DNA from: Moraxella sp. ZY210820
Lineage (GTDB): Bacteria > Pseudomonadota > Gammaproteobacteria > Pseudomonadales > Moraxellaceae
Assembly: GCF_030674635.1 (NCBI RefSeq)
Contig: NZ_CP089978.1
Span: 1,612,001 to 1,676,000, forward strand
DNA length: 64,000 bases
Reading direction: 5' to 3'
This document shows positions 7,540 to 17,300 of the stretch, in pieces; the first letter of the stretch is position 1; every line of letters starts with the position of its first letter. The notes beneath the pieces were generated by a model. The model was not told where the DNA came from. It saw only the letters and a list, made by a program, of their open reading frames with translations, and made no database searches. The position numbers and the translations under genes were made by a program.

Positions 7540-10296
7540 ATGAATAATCTGATTAAACTTATACTCCTGAGCTTACCATTTTATAGCCTATCTGTATGGG
7601 CAGAAATTAGCCAACCTACATCGGGGCAACTGGCTAATGGCTTACGTTACACAATTTTACCGCTCCATCAGCATAAAAACCGCCTAGATATTCGTATGAA
7701 AGTCCACGCAGGAGCGATTGATGAACACGTACATCAAGCAGGTGTCGCTCACATGGTTGAGCATTTAGTATTTCGTGCTACTGAACAATATCCAAATGGC
7801 ATCATGCCCTATCTTCATGAAAATCAATGGATTCGTGCCAAACACTACAATGCGGTAACCAATCACGAAAGTACAACTTATATGCTCTCTCCACCATCGC
7901 ATTTTGGACTCGAAAAAAGTCTCAGTGTATTGCAACAAATGCTATTTCATGCACATATCAACGAGCAAGATTTAGATAAAGAACGTCAAATTATTTTAGA
8001 AGAATGGCGTGGAAATCAGGGCGTTGCCAGTCGTATGAATGTTCAGCGGACACAATCTGTACGTATCCATTCTCGTTATGAACGTCATCAACCTATTGGA
8101 AATGAACATAACATCAAGCATTTACCCGCTAAGGAATTACAACAATTTTACCAAACATGGTATGCACCCAATAATATGCATTTAATGATTATTGGCGATG
8201 TCGCAGTTGCAGATGTACAAAAAATTATCGAACAACAATTTGCTCATCTGCCAGCGAAACAGCTTCCCCATAGAGATTATTATGAGCCATTACTTAAACC
8301 ACAGATTCGCTTTCATCAACTACATGATGAACAAAGTGGAGTCAGTCAAATCGCCTATATTTTGCGTTTTGATGAAAAATTGCACCGAGAATATCATGAA
8401 ACTGCCCGCAAACAACGTTTGATTGACCGTATTGCATTGGATTGGATTACTCAACGCTTAAAAAATCAGCAAGAACATTATTCATCTTCACTGATTAAAA
8501 ATATATCCATTCGCAAAGCTGATATTGGTAAAATCAGTGTTGCATTAGGCTTTTTTGCGAGTGTTGATAAAACTGCTCATCGTGATGGATTAGCTCAGAT
8601 ACTCACCGAAATCGAGCGTTTAAAACAATTTCCTATCACCACTGATGAGTTAAATTCCAGCAAACAAAGCATACAAACACAACTGGATAAAGCCAAAAAA
8701 CATACAGAAGACCGAGATTTTGAAAGTTGGGTACAAGTGATGAACAATACATTATTCAGTGATAAGCCTTATCTTACACAACGAGAACTTGCCCAACGTA
8801 GCCAGCCTTTGCTTGATGAAATTACAGTTGATGATGTACAACATCAAGTAGAACAATGGTTCAAAAGTGGCGATCAAATTGTGCAATATCAAGCTCCCTA
8901 TCAGTATTACATTAACAATTTTACCCTTGATGAATTTGAACAATTAAAACAGCATATTGCTCAAAAAAATATCGCTAAACCGCAAACGGTTAAAGTGGTA
9001 AGTCATGTGGAATTACCTAAACAGTCGGCACGACATGGTAAAATTATAAAACAATATTATCAGCCAAAATTGAAAATATTTGAATGGAAATTAAGCAATG
9101 GCGATAGCGTAGTTTGGCTTAAAACACCCATTGCTCAAGATAAAACCTATTGGCAAGCCATTAGTCAAGCAGGCTTTCAACGACAAGATTTAAATCGTTG
9201 GCAAGCTCAAATTGCCAGTCAAATCATGGAACAAAATCCACCATTAGCATGGACAAATCAACAATGGCTGGCGTGGAAAAAGCAATATCAAATCAGTTTT
9301 GACATGGATTATCAAGCTGAACAATTAAAATTTATTGGACATACCCCAACAAAAAATATAGACCAATTGTTTAATTTTTATTATACTCTACAAAATAGTA
9401 AATTAGAAAATTATGATTTAAATGAGATAAAACAACAACTTGAGCATAGTTTTCATCAACAAAATGCTAATATAAAACAGCAACAACAAATTGCACAACT
9501 GCGTTTTGGACACGATGGCGATGATATTTTACCATCATTGCAAGAAATCCAACAGTTAAACGCTGATAATTTACAGCAACAATGGATAAAAATTCAACGC
9601 ACGCCCACTGTACATTATATTGTCAATAATACTGATGAATTAATCATGAAAACGCTCATTCAACAATATTTTGCACCGATTGAACGGCAACAAACATCTG
9701 CAAAAATGATAAAATTCTCACCAAAGGCGGAGCGAGAAATTCTCTATTTGGCAAGCCACAACGAACCAAAACATGAGATTCAAATGTGGATAAACTCGCC
9801 CTATACTTGGCAAGGACAAGATGCGATGATGGTGTCTGCGTTAAAATCAATTGTCAGTCAAAAATTAAAAAATGTGTTGCGTGATGAACAATTAGGCATT
9901 TATCGTTTAAGTTTTGAAAGTACACTCAATCCACAATCACATCAGATTGAAAGTGAGTTAAAATTTAGCACTTCCCCCGAAAAAAGTCAGCAAATGATTG
10001 AACAAGCAGAACAAGTTTTAAGCAATTTAGCGAATCTAATGACCGAACAAGATATACAACACATAAAAGCGACATTGCAAAAACAAGAACAAGAACGCCT
10101 AAACATACCTGAAACATGGCTGAATCGTTTAATTTTAAGCTATCAACGTTATGCCGATGGTCGATATATTGAACAAATGCCAAATATAACAGAACACATA
10201 ACATTGGATAAAATGCAAGCATTGGCAGAAAAAATATATCATCAACAAGGGGTAAAAATTTTAGTTAAAATTCCGATGGAACAGCCATCGCAATAA
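7540..10296 (+). CDS. Secreted M16 (pitrilysin/insulinase family) zinc metallopeptidase
   Basis: A 918-residue protein with a signal peptide (cleavage expected after the Ala of LSVWA, about residue 21), so it acts in the periplasm. The inverted zinc motif HxxEH is intact (H71, E74, H75 in AHMVEHLVF), and the downstream zinc-ligand glutamate is likely in RQIILEEW near residue 154. The length fits the two-repeat clam-shell M16 architecture; the C-terminal half (about 480-918) lacks a second HxxEH, as expected for the inactive half. It follows a TonB-dependent receptor, as in FusA-FusC and YddB-PqqL pairs where the peptidase degrades an imported iron protein or peptide. The substrate here is inferred, not shown. 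Confidence 0.85.
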   Translation: MNNLIKLILLSLPFYSLSVWAEISQPTSGQLANGLRYTILPLHQHKNRLDIRMKVHAGAIDEHVHQAGVAHMVEHLVFRATEQYPNGIMPYLHENQWIRAKHYNAVTNHESTTYMLSPPSHFGLEKSLSVLQQMLFHAHINEQDLDKERQIILEEWRGNQGVASRMNVQRTQSVRIHSRYERHQPIGNEHNIKHLPAKELQQFYQTWYAPNNMHLMIIGDVAVADVQKIIEQQFAHLPAKQLPHRDYYEPLLKPQIRFHQLHDEQSGVSQIAYILRFDEKLHREYHETARKQRLIDRIALDWITQRLKNQQEHYSSSLIKNISIRKADIGKISVALGFFASVDKTAHRDGLAQILTEIERLKQFPITTDELNSSKQSIQTQLDKAKKHTEDRDFESWVQVMNNTLFSDKPYLTQRELAQRSQPLLDEITVDDVQHQVEQWFKSGDQIVQYQAPYQYYINNFTLDEFEQLKQHIAQKNIAKPQTVKVVSHVELPKQSARHGKIIKQYYQPKLKIFEWKLSNGDSVVWLKTPIAQDKTYWQAISQAGFQRQDLNRWQAQIASQIMEQNPPLAWTNQQWLAWKKQYQISFDMDYQAEQLKFIGHTPTKNIDQLFNFYYTLQNSKLENYDLNEIKQQLEHSFHQQNANIKQQQQIAQLRFGHDGDDILPSLQEIQQLNADNLQQQWIKIQRTPTVHYIVNNTDELIMKTLIQQYFAPIERQQTSAKMIKFSPKAEREILYLASHNEPKHEIQMWINSPYTWQGQDAMMVSALKSIVSQKLKNVLRDEQLGIYRLSFESTLNPQSHQIESELKFSTSPEKSQQMIEQAEQVLSNLANLMTEQDIQHIKATLQKQEQERLNIPETWLNRLILSYQRYADGRYIEQMPNITEHITLDKMQALAEKIYHQQGVKILVKIPMEQPSQ

Positions 10297-10341
10297 ATTT
10301 TGTTGTATAATACCCTATTGTTCAACATATTTAATACGATT

Positions 10342-10755
10342 ATGACCGATAAAATCCACGCAACCGATATTACCGAACAAGAAGCACAAAATGCAATCTT
10401 TTTTGAACGTGCCGATGAATTTATCAAACAAGCTAATGATTTTTGTCGCCCACAAACTGCCCATCAAGGTTTAAATCCACCACCTGTTGATTTTAACCCT
10501 GCCGAATTGCGTGGACAAGTCAGTGCTTCTATGCTTTTTGCTACCGCACGTTTTAATACTTGGGTAGCCGCCAATAATTTTGCCAATGGCGATGAAATGC
10601 GAAATGCCAAAGCTGAAGTGATGAATTATCTATTACAGCAATTTCAACTCATGCTTGAAGATAATTATGATGAATATTGTGAACAGTTTGATAATTATTT
10701 ACGCTTTCGTCATAATGAACAATTTCATAGTGATAAACACAAACATCATCACTAA
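10342..10755 (+). CDS. DUF3144-like conserved protein
   Basis: A 137-residue soluble protein starting MTDKIHATDITEQEAQ. The motif FFERADEFIKQAN followed by RGQVSASMLFATARFNTWVAA is what I associate with DUF3144, a small proteobacterial family of unknown function. The tail is histidine-rich (HSDKHKHHH), possibly metal-binding. An upstream in-frame ATG at 10300 would overlap the spacer after the peptidase gene and adds a hydrophobic stretch, so ATG 10342 is preferred. It sits 46 bp after the M16 gene and may be read from it. Confidence 0.6.
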   Translation: MTDKIHATDITEQEAQNAIFFERADEFIKQANDFCRPQTAHQGLNPPPVDFNPAELRGQVSASMLFATARFNTWVAANNFANGDEMRNAKAEVMNYLLQQFQLMLEDNYDEYCEQFDNYLRFRHNEQFHSDKHKHHH

Positions 10756-10776
10756 AGCTAATCTAAGGAGTTTATC

Positions 10777-11253
10777 ATGTGGTTGGCTCATGTTACAGTT
10801 GCGATTGTTGTAGAGCAAAATAATCGTTTTTTGATGGTTGAGGAATACGCTAAAGAACGTGGTTCACAAGTATTTAACCAACCAGCAGGACACATTGAAG
10901 CAGGCGAAAGTTTAATTCAAGCCTGCGTACGAGAGACCTTAGAAGAAACGGCTTGGCACGTTCAAATTACTGATTTATTAGGTATTTATACCTATACACC
11001 ACCTAATACATTTGACCGTACTTATTATCGTTTTTGCTTTATTGGTCAAGTCATCGAACAAAGTCAAAATGCTTTAGATCCTGATATTACTGCGGTACAT
11101 TGGCTCACTGCTGATGAAATTGAACAATCAGGACAAGCACGCAGTCCTTTGGTTATGCAATGTATTCGTGATTATCAATCGGGTCAAAAACTACCATTAA
11201 GTATTATTAATGAACAGTTTTTAATCCCACAACCTTTATTACAACAAGTTTAA
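10777..11253 (+). CDS. nudJ: NUDIX hydrolase (NudJ-like)
   Basis: A 158-residue NUDIX enzyme. The box GHIEAGESLIQACVRETLEE starting near residue 38 matches GX5EX7REUXEE, with Ala where a Gly is usual. E. coli NudJ, encoded next to mnmA, hydrolyses thiamin pyrophosphate precursors and nucleoside di/triphosphates. The position here directly upstream of mnmA supports NudJ, though substrate specificity is inferred. A strong RBS AAGGAG precedes ATG 10777. It is the first gene of a nudix-mnmA-hflD run with 12-bp gaps. Confidence 0.8.
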   Translation: MWLAHVTVAIVVEQNNRFLMVEEYAKERGSQVFNQPAGHIEAGESLIQACVRETLEETAWHVQITDLLGIYTYTPPNTFDRTYYRFCFIGQVIEQSQNALDPDITAVHWLTADEIEQSGQARSPLVMQCIRDYQSGQKLPLSIINEQFLIPQPLLQQV

Positions 11254-11265
11254 ATTTAGAGAAAA

Positions 11266-12411
11266 ATGATGTCAAAACGTGTTATTGTCGGTATGTCGGG
11301 CGGTGTTGATAGCTCGGTTTCTGTTGCCCTATTGTTAGAACAAGGCTATCAAGTCGAAGGCTTGTTTATGAAAAATTGGGAAGAAGATGATGGCACGGAA
11401 TATTGTACAGCATTGGAAGATTTAGCCGATGCCCAAGCGGTTGCAGATAAATTAGGCGTACATTTACATACTGCCAATTTTTCAGCAGAATATTGGGATA
11501 GAGTATTTGAATATTTTTTAGCAGAGTATTCTGCAGGACGCACGCCAAACCCTGATATTTTGTGCAATAAAGAAATTAAATTCCGTGCCTTTTTAGATTA
11601 TGCCACTAATCCAAAATTTGGTTTAGGTGCAGATTTTATCGCTACAGGACATTATGCAAGACGTGGCGAAACAATGTACAATAGTCGTGGCGAAGCCTAT
11701 GCTCCATTATTGCGTGGTTTAGATAATAATAAAGACCAAAGCTATTTTTTACATGCGGTACACGGTCGAGAAATCAATAAAACCTTATTCCCTGTCGGTG
11801 AATTGGAAAAGCCAGAAGTGCGTAAAATCGCTGAAAAATATGATTTAGCCACAGCGAAAAAGAAAGATAGTACAGGTATTTGTTTTATTGGTGAACGCCG
11901 TTTTTATGATTTCTTAAAACAATATTTGCCTGCACAACAAGGCGAAATTGTACTGGAAAATGGGCAAGTCATCGGTGAGCATAATGGTTTAATGTACTAT
12001 ACGCTTGGGCAACGTGGCGGTATTGGCATTGGCGGTATGAAAAACGCTCAAGAAGGTGCTTGGTTTGTCTTGCATAAAGATTTAGCCAATAATCGTCTTG
12101 TAGTCGGTCAAGGACATGACAATCCATTGATGCAAAGTACGGAACTCACTACACAAACAGTCGATTGGGTGGCAGGCGAACAGGCTATTCCAGAGCAAGG
12201 TTTACGCTGTACTGCTAAAACCCGTTATCGTCAGCCTGACCAATATTGTACGATTTATCAACATGATAATGGTGGGGTGCGTGTGGTTTTTGATGAGCCA
12301 CAACGAGCCGCAACAGCTGGGCAATCATGCGTATTTTATATTGATGAAATATGCTTGGGTGGTGGGATTATTCAACAGACTAATGCCCCTTTACCAAGCT
12401 ATTTAGCATAA
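11266..12411 (+). CDS. mnmA: tRNA-specific 2-thiouridylase MnmA
   Basis: MnmA thiolates U34 of tRNA-Lys, -Glu and -Gln using sulphur relayed by the Tus system. The 381-residue protein has the PP-loop GMSGGVDSS near residue 9, the first catalytic Cys in [12 protein letters not shown] (about residue 101) and the second in [12 protein letters not shown] (about residue 205). Two ATGs are adjacent (11266, 11269); spacing from AGAGAAAA allows either. hflD follows 12 bp later, the same order as in E. coli (mnmA-hflD-purB). Confidence 0.95.
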   Translation: MMSKRVIVGMSGGVDSSVSVALLLEQGYQVEGLFMKNWEEDDGTEYCTALEDLADAQAVADKLGVHLHTANFSAEYWDRVFEYFLAEYSAGRTPNPDILCNKEIKFRAFLDYATNPKFGLGADFIATGHYARRGETMYNSRGEAYAPLLRGLDNNKDQSYFLHAVHGREINKTLFPVGELEKPEVRKIAEKYDLATAKKKDSTGICFIGERRFYDFLKQYLPAQQGEIVLENGQVIGEHNGLMYYTLGQRGGIGIGGMKNAQEGAWFVLHKDLANNRLVVGQGHDNPLMQSTELTTQTVDWVAGEQAIPEQGLRCTAKTRYRQPDQYCTIYQHDNGGVRVVFDEPQRAATAGQSCVFYIDEICLGGGIIQQTNAPLPSYLA

Positions 12412-12423
12412 TGGAATATCATC

Positions 12424-13173
12424 ATGTTTAATGTGCCATTTCAAAATCAAATCACTTTGAGCGAACGCCAACAACGTACTTTAGCGTTAGCTGGTGTATT
12501 TCAATCAGCTCAAATTGCACATTTACTCGCTTATGGCGAGTTGGTGGCACATAGCGAACATAAAGCACATTCTTATTTTATTCACTCAGTACAAGCGAGT
12601 TTAAATATTCGCCCAAGTCAGATTGATAATAAAAATCCATTACTCTATTTCCAAAACTTATCGCATTTATCACTCGGATTAAAGGCATTGGAAGATAGTA
12701 TTACCAAACCGTTTAGTACTGCACCAAAATCCAAACTCCCTAATATTAATCAGACTAATTATCCAACAGTTTATGCCCTTGCTTTATTACAATTAGAAAA
12801 GAAAATCTATCATCGTAGTGAATTTGTACAACGCATTGAACAAATGCAACAGCACACTATTCGCCAACTCGCTTTTTTTGATTATAATTATTTACACAAT
12901 AGTTTATTAGGCAATATGGCGGAATGTTATACAGACACAGCGAGTACGCTAAAACCACGCATTATGGTCAAAGGCGTAGCGGAGTCGTTGCAGGATAAAC
13001 AGCAAGCCAATCGCATTCGTGCGGTGCTGATGGCAGGTTTACAATCTGCACATTTATGGCGACAACTCGGCGGAAGCTCGTGGGGATTTGTATTTGGTAA
13101 AGGTAAAATTTTAATGGATATTCGTGAATTGATTCGGTTGCAGTATCAAAGTAAAAATATTGGGGAATTATAA
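12424..13173 (+). CDS. hflD: High frequency lysogenization protein HflD homologue
   Basis: A 249-residue helical, peripheral membrane protein. Family features include LALAGVFQSAQIAHLLAYG at the N-terminus and the C-terminal block RIRAVLMAGLQSAHLWRQLGG. In E. coli HflD binds the lambda CII regulator and promotes its loss; its housekeeping role is unknown. Synteny with mnmA supports the call. In E. coli purB follows immediately; here a seven-gene minus-strand island and an XRE gene intervene. The stop codon lies inside the terminator palindrome. Confidence 0.9.
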   Translation: MFNVPFQNQITLSERQQRTLALAGVFQSAQIAHLLAYGELVAHSEHKAHSYFIHSVQASLNIRPSQIDNKNPLLYFQNLSHLSLGLKALEDSITKPFSTAPKSKLPNINQTNYPTVYALALLQLEKKIYHRSEFVQRIEQMQQHTIRQLAFFDYNYLHNSLLGNMAECYTDTASTLKPRIMVKGVAESLQDKQQANRIRAVLMAGLQSAHLWRQLGGSSWGFVFGKGKILMDIRELIRLQYQSKNIGEL

Positions 13174-13188
13174 TTCCCCAATATTTTT
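13152..13188. terminator. Bidirectional terminator at the hflD / island junction
   Basis: A nearly perfect palindrome, AAAAATATTGGGGAATT and its complement around TATA, overlaps the hflD stop codon and has A/T runs at both sides. It can end hflD and, from the other strand, the minus-strand island operon. Confidence 0.8.
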
Positions 13189-13244
13189 AATCTTTAACGA
13201 CAGGATAAAACTACTTAACTTAGTCTGTTAAAAATGATGTTGAG

Positions 13245-13655
13245 TTATACTAAATTTTTTATTAAATTTAATAAAAACTCTTCTAAATTACTACCTATCT
13301 TTTTTGAAACTCCACCATTTGGACTAACCCACACTTTAATATTGGATTCATTATTATCATAAATATAATAATGTCCATCACCAATTTCACATAGTGGTAC
13401 AAATGAATCTTGAAATCTCGATTCTTGTCGAAACTCTTTCGTACTCTTTACAATATTTAAATAAGAGTCATTTGGCAAACCAAGACCATAAGTTTCAATC
13501 GATTCATAAGAAAATAAGCCTATATGTTTTAAATATTGCTTATATTCATCACTGAACGTAACAGAAAGCTCTACCTCAGCTTGGACAATATCCTCATCAT
13601 TGACAGGCTTATAAATCGCCTTATTTTGGTCTAAAAATTGCTTTAAATCATTCAT
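13245..13655 (-). CDS. SUKH-family (SMI1/KNR4) immunity protein
   Basis: A 136-residue acidic protein with the SMI1/KNR4 (SUKH) pattern: an N-terminal helix, then AEVELSVTFSDEYKQYLKHIG, then FVPLCEIGDGHYYIYDNN and KVWVSPNGGV. SUKH proteins are the commonest immunity proteins of polymorphic toxin systems and bind nuclease toxins. It is the last gene of the island, 12 bp after the LHH nuclease gene, which is the expected toxin-then-immunity order. RBS AGAGG precedes ATG 13653-13655. It should protect against the adjacent nuclease; this is inferred from family and position. Confidence 0.85.
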   Translation of the reverse strand: MNDLKQFLDQNKAIYKPVNDEDIVQAEVELSVTFSDEYKQYLKHIGLFSYESIETYGLGLPNDSYLNIVKSTKEFRQESRFQDSFVPLCEIGDGHYYIYDNNESNIKVWVSPNGGVSKKIGSNLEEFLLNLIKNLV

Positions 13656-13667
13656 GTTTGCCTCTCA

Positions 13668-14345
13668 TTACTGATTAGTTGTTGATTGCATAGCTCTTGC
13701 TTTCCAATGTTCAGCTTTTTCTTTGGAAAACTCTTGTCTGTCTATCTCGCTCTCTTTTTGCTTATCATGCAAAATCGTATCATTGCCTTTGCCACGATGC
13801 TCTTGTTGCGTCAATTCAGCTAAAGGCGAATCTTTATTTTGACCAATATGATGTAGTTCATAAGGTTTACCATTTTGATCTAATGGGGCTTTACCTTGTT
13901 GCATACGCTCCAAATTGGTTTGACCAAAGCCATCTTTTTGTTCCAAATCTATGTTTGTTTTAACTAAAACATCTTTACCATTAATCACTGTTGGCTCTAC
14001 ATCAGCATCTAGGTAAATTTTAGCTTCTTCTTCACTACCAATTTTTTCAATAACATTATCAGAATAACCTTCTTCTTTTAAGGTATCCTTCATTTCATCT
14101 GATAATGGAGTTAGTTGGGATGATTCACTATCAAGATACTGAGAAGAATCAGTCAAATCTATATTTTCATACTCTGTTGAAATAGTCTTTTTTTCAACAG
14201 TGGTAGATTCTTTAACAAACTCTACAGTATCATCAATAGATTCAACCCATTTTTCATCTTTACCAAAACGCTCCAAAAAATCACCTGTTGATTGTTCAAG
14301 TGTTTTTGGCAGTTCTTTTACAGTAGCTACTAAACTTTCTATCAT
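13668..14345 (-). CDS. LHH-motif HNH/EndoVII nuclease toxin
   Basis: A 225-residue protein with an acidic N-terminal half (about 1-130) and no signal peptide. The C-terminal part reads GFGQTNLERMQQGKAPLD, then GKPYELHHIGQ (about 160-170), then SPLAELTQQEHRGKGND. This is the LHH nuclease domain of the HNH/EndoVII superfamily, in which the paired histidines and the downstream His form the metal/catalytic site. Such domains are the DNase tips of polymorphic toxins. Here the tip is not fused to a long secreted stalk: the gene starts 1 nt after the stop of the large ATPase gene and is probably translationally coupled to it. A SUKH immunity gene follows. Confidence 0.8.
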   Translation of the reverse strand: MIESLVATVKELPKTLEQSTGDFLERFGKDEKWVESIDDTVEFVKESTTVEKKTISTEYENIDLTDSSQYLDSESSQLTPLSDEMKDTLKEEGYSDNVIEKIGSEEEAKIYLDADVEPTVINGKDVLVKTNIDLEQKDGFGQTNLERMQQGKAPLDQNGKPYELHHIGQNKDSPLAELTQQEHRGKGNDTILHDKQKESEIDRQEFSKEKAEHWKARAMQSTTNQ

Positions 14346-14346
14346 A

Positions 14347-17300
14347 TCATAGCCCTTTCACTTTACGAAACATATTAGTTAATTCATCTTTTAATAATAC
14401 AATGACTTGTTCATTAATATTATCAAAATAGCGAACTAATATCCCATTTAAATCATAACTAAAAGAATTTATTGATTTATTCTGAGCGAATATCTCAATA
14501 ATATTCTCTCGCATACCAATGATTGATAATAACAAATTGGTTTTATCTACTTCATTTGACCAAATTGAAATTGGTTGGTTTTTCTGTACTTTTTTAATAG
14601 CTGTTTTTAAAGAAATCTTATATTTACTTGATAAAACAACTTTATCAATGTTTTTCTCTAAAAACATCAAATCAACATTCTCAGCATTAAAAATCAACCT
14701 TGCTAAATTTTGGTTAAAGACTTTAATATCCAAATATTCATTAATTGATTTTTGGTAATAATACGTTTCATTTAATTGATGATAATGCGACACCTTACAC
14801 AAAATAGGCTCTAACCAATCATTTTGATAAATGACAGCCACACCTTGCGGTAATTTGGCAATTTCAGGTAATTGTTCATCTGTTAGTCCTGATGCTTTAC
14901 CAATTAACTGATAATCAGCTTCATCAGGTAATCGCATGATTATTTTGGTATTAGTATTACGAATGGCGGAAATATCCACCTCATTTGGCGATTGGTCAGC
15001 AATAATAAACCCTTCACCAAAAGTTCGCATTTCAGCAATCGCATTGCTTAATAATTCTACCGATTTACTTGCAATATTGGAACCATGTTCGCTATGAGTG
15101 GTATGATTTTTTAATAAATTATGAGCCTCTTCCAAAACTGTGATATGCTTAAGTGGTGTATTCATTTGAACTGCATTCACCATACGGTACTCATTTAAAC
15201 GCAATACCAAAATCCCCATAATCAAAGATTTGGTTTCTTGTGAACCGACACGACTCAAATCAACAATCACATTTTCATCAAATAAAATGTTATCATCAAT
15301 TTCATCAGCACTAAATAATTGCTTATTTAGCCCTGTTGTTAATGACGCAACACGAGTAATCAACGCACCTTTATAATTACTCTTTACTTCGGCAGAATAA
15401 TTAGACTTTTCAATTTCGCTTTCCAAGCATTGCAATAAATCAACAAAACTTGGGAATAAAGCATTATCATAATAATTGACAGAATTATCCAAATCCCAAC
15501 CACTTAATTCATAAGCCTTTAATAGTGCTTGTTTTAGCATGGCTGGCATTGCATCATACATCGACCAACACATACTAAAAATTTCAATCAAACGGTCAAT
15601 ATGTTCGAGTACATGAATTGGATTATGACCTGTACTTGGGAATTTAAATGGGTTGATTTTTAGTAAATCGCTCATATTTGGATTGGTGCCAAATACTTTA
15701 ACATCGGAACGATTACCAAAAACATGTTTGTATTCACCTTTGGCAGGCTCAATAATTAAAAATTTAATCTCTTGCTTATTGAGTTCATTTAATAAATGAT
15801 AAACCGTATTACTCTTACCAGAGCCTGTTGCTCCTGTAATAAATAAATGTCCTGATAATTTATCCACATCAAGCGTTACTTTTTGTGGTAAATCTGTCCA
15901 TAAATGATGAATTTGCCCAAGTTCAATTGTACGATTTGGCGATGAATTAAACAAGTTTGTACTTTGAATGCGGCGACCAAACGGTACAGCTTCCACCACT
16001 GTTACAGTAGAAGTTGAACGACGTGGTAAAGCCAATTGCATTGCCATTTCCTTACCTGAAACTAATATCGCTGGTGTCAAATAACTCACATCTAATTGTT
16101 TATAAGCATCTGCTTTTAGGCGTGGGTGCGATAAATTGCCTAACCATTGCAAAATATTTTTAGATTTTTGCTCTTCGCTATCCCAAGTCGTTAAGGCAAA
16201 ATTTTCGCTATTAGACTTGGCACCACGCATTAATCCTAAAAAAATACTTGCAAGTGACTGTGATGAAGCAATACTGTCTCCTACAAAATAAGCCGCTGTT
16301 TGCCATGCCCCGTAACGACGAGCTTCATTGACACGCTCTAATTGCTGATCAATTTTTTTAAGCATTTGTTCAATTTGCTTATCCGTCATTTCCAGGGTGA
16401 CTTGGCGGTTTGTACCTGTAGTTTTATTAAGACTTCTTGTATCATTAGTGCTTGTTGTGTGGGTATCAGTTGTCGTTTTTGATTGGGCGGTGCTATAGGA
16501 AGTACCTGTTGTTGTACCCGTACTTTCAGAATAGGATGTGCCAGTTGTTGTACCTGTACTATTTGAATACGATGTACTTTTACTATGTGTGTCAAATAAA
16601 GTATTGCCTGCTAAGGCAAGTAATCCACCTGCTGGACCACCTATTGCTAAGCCAATACCTGCTAACCCCAAAGTACCAATTTTCCCCAATGTAGATTTAC
16701 CAGATGTGCTATCTGATGTACCATGAGTAACCGTATTGCTACGACTTTCTGATGTGCCATTAGTAATAGTGCTAGTTGTGCTTTCTGATGTCCCATGTGT
16801 TTCAGTTAAACCCAAACTCACACCAAGAGCCTGACTAATACCCTGACTAATACTTAAGCCTACACTATCACTTTCATTCTCACCAAAAGATAGCGTTTGC
16901 TTTTGCAATGGAGATAAATGCGTTGCTGTTATCTCATAGCCTGCTTGTATCATATCTAATTGCTGGCTACCTACAGGCTCTGCTAAAATCATGGCAGTAT
17001 ATTCACGCCCTTCAGCTGCATCAATAAAATGCTCCAAGCCTTGCATAAAATGTTCACGCTCTTGTACTGACAAAGAAGGAACACCTGTTACAGCTGTAAC
17101 GGCACAATCCGTTTGTGCTGTTAATTGCTTAATGATAGCTTCGCTTTGTACACCTTTCAGCATATTCAATTGACTACCAGAAAAATGCCCTTTAAAGGTT
17201 TTTTCTACCAAATTAGCAATCGTATTACCTTGAATTTTACCTGCCTGCCCACGCACACCAAGATATACATTGGTTTGAGTACCTGTTCCTTGTAATAGCA

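Noticed and set aside
9656..10222. Antisense open frames inside the M16 peptidase gene
   Set aside because: They have no ribosome sites or recognisable features; the M16 frame is continuous and has a signal peptide and zinc motif.
14345..14349. Frameshifted fusion of the ATPase and the LHH nuclease
   Set aside because: A clear TGA is followed after 1 nt by ATG with a purine-rich site upstream, the usual layout for coupled separate genes.
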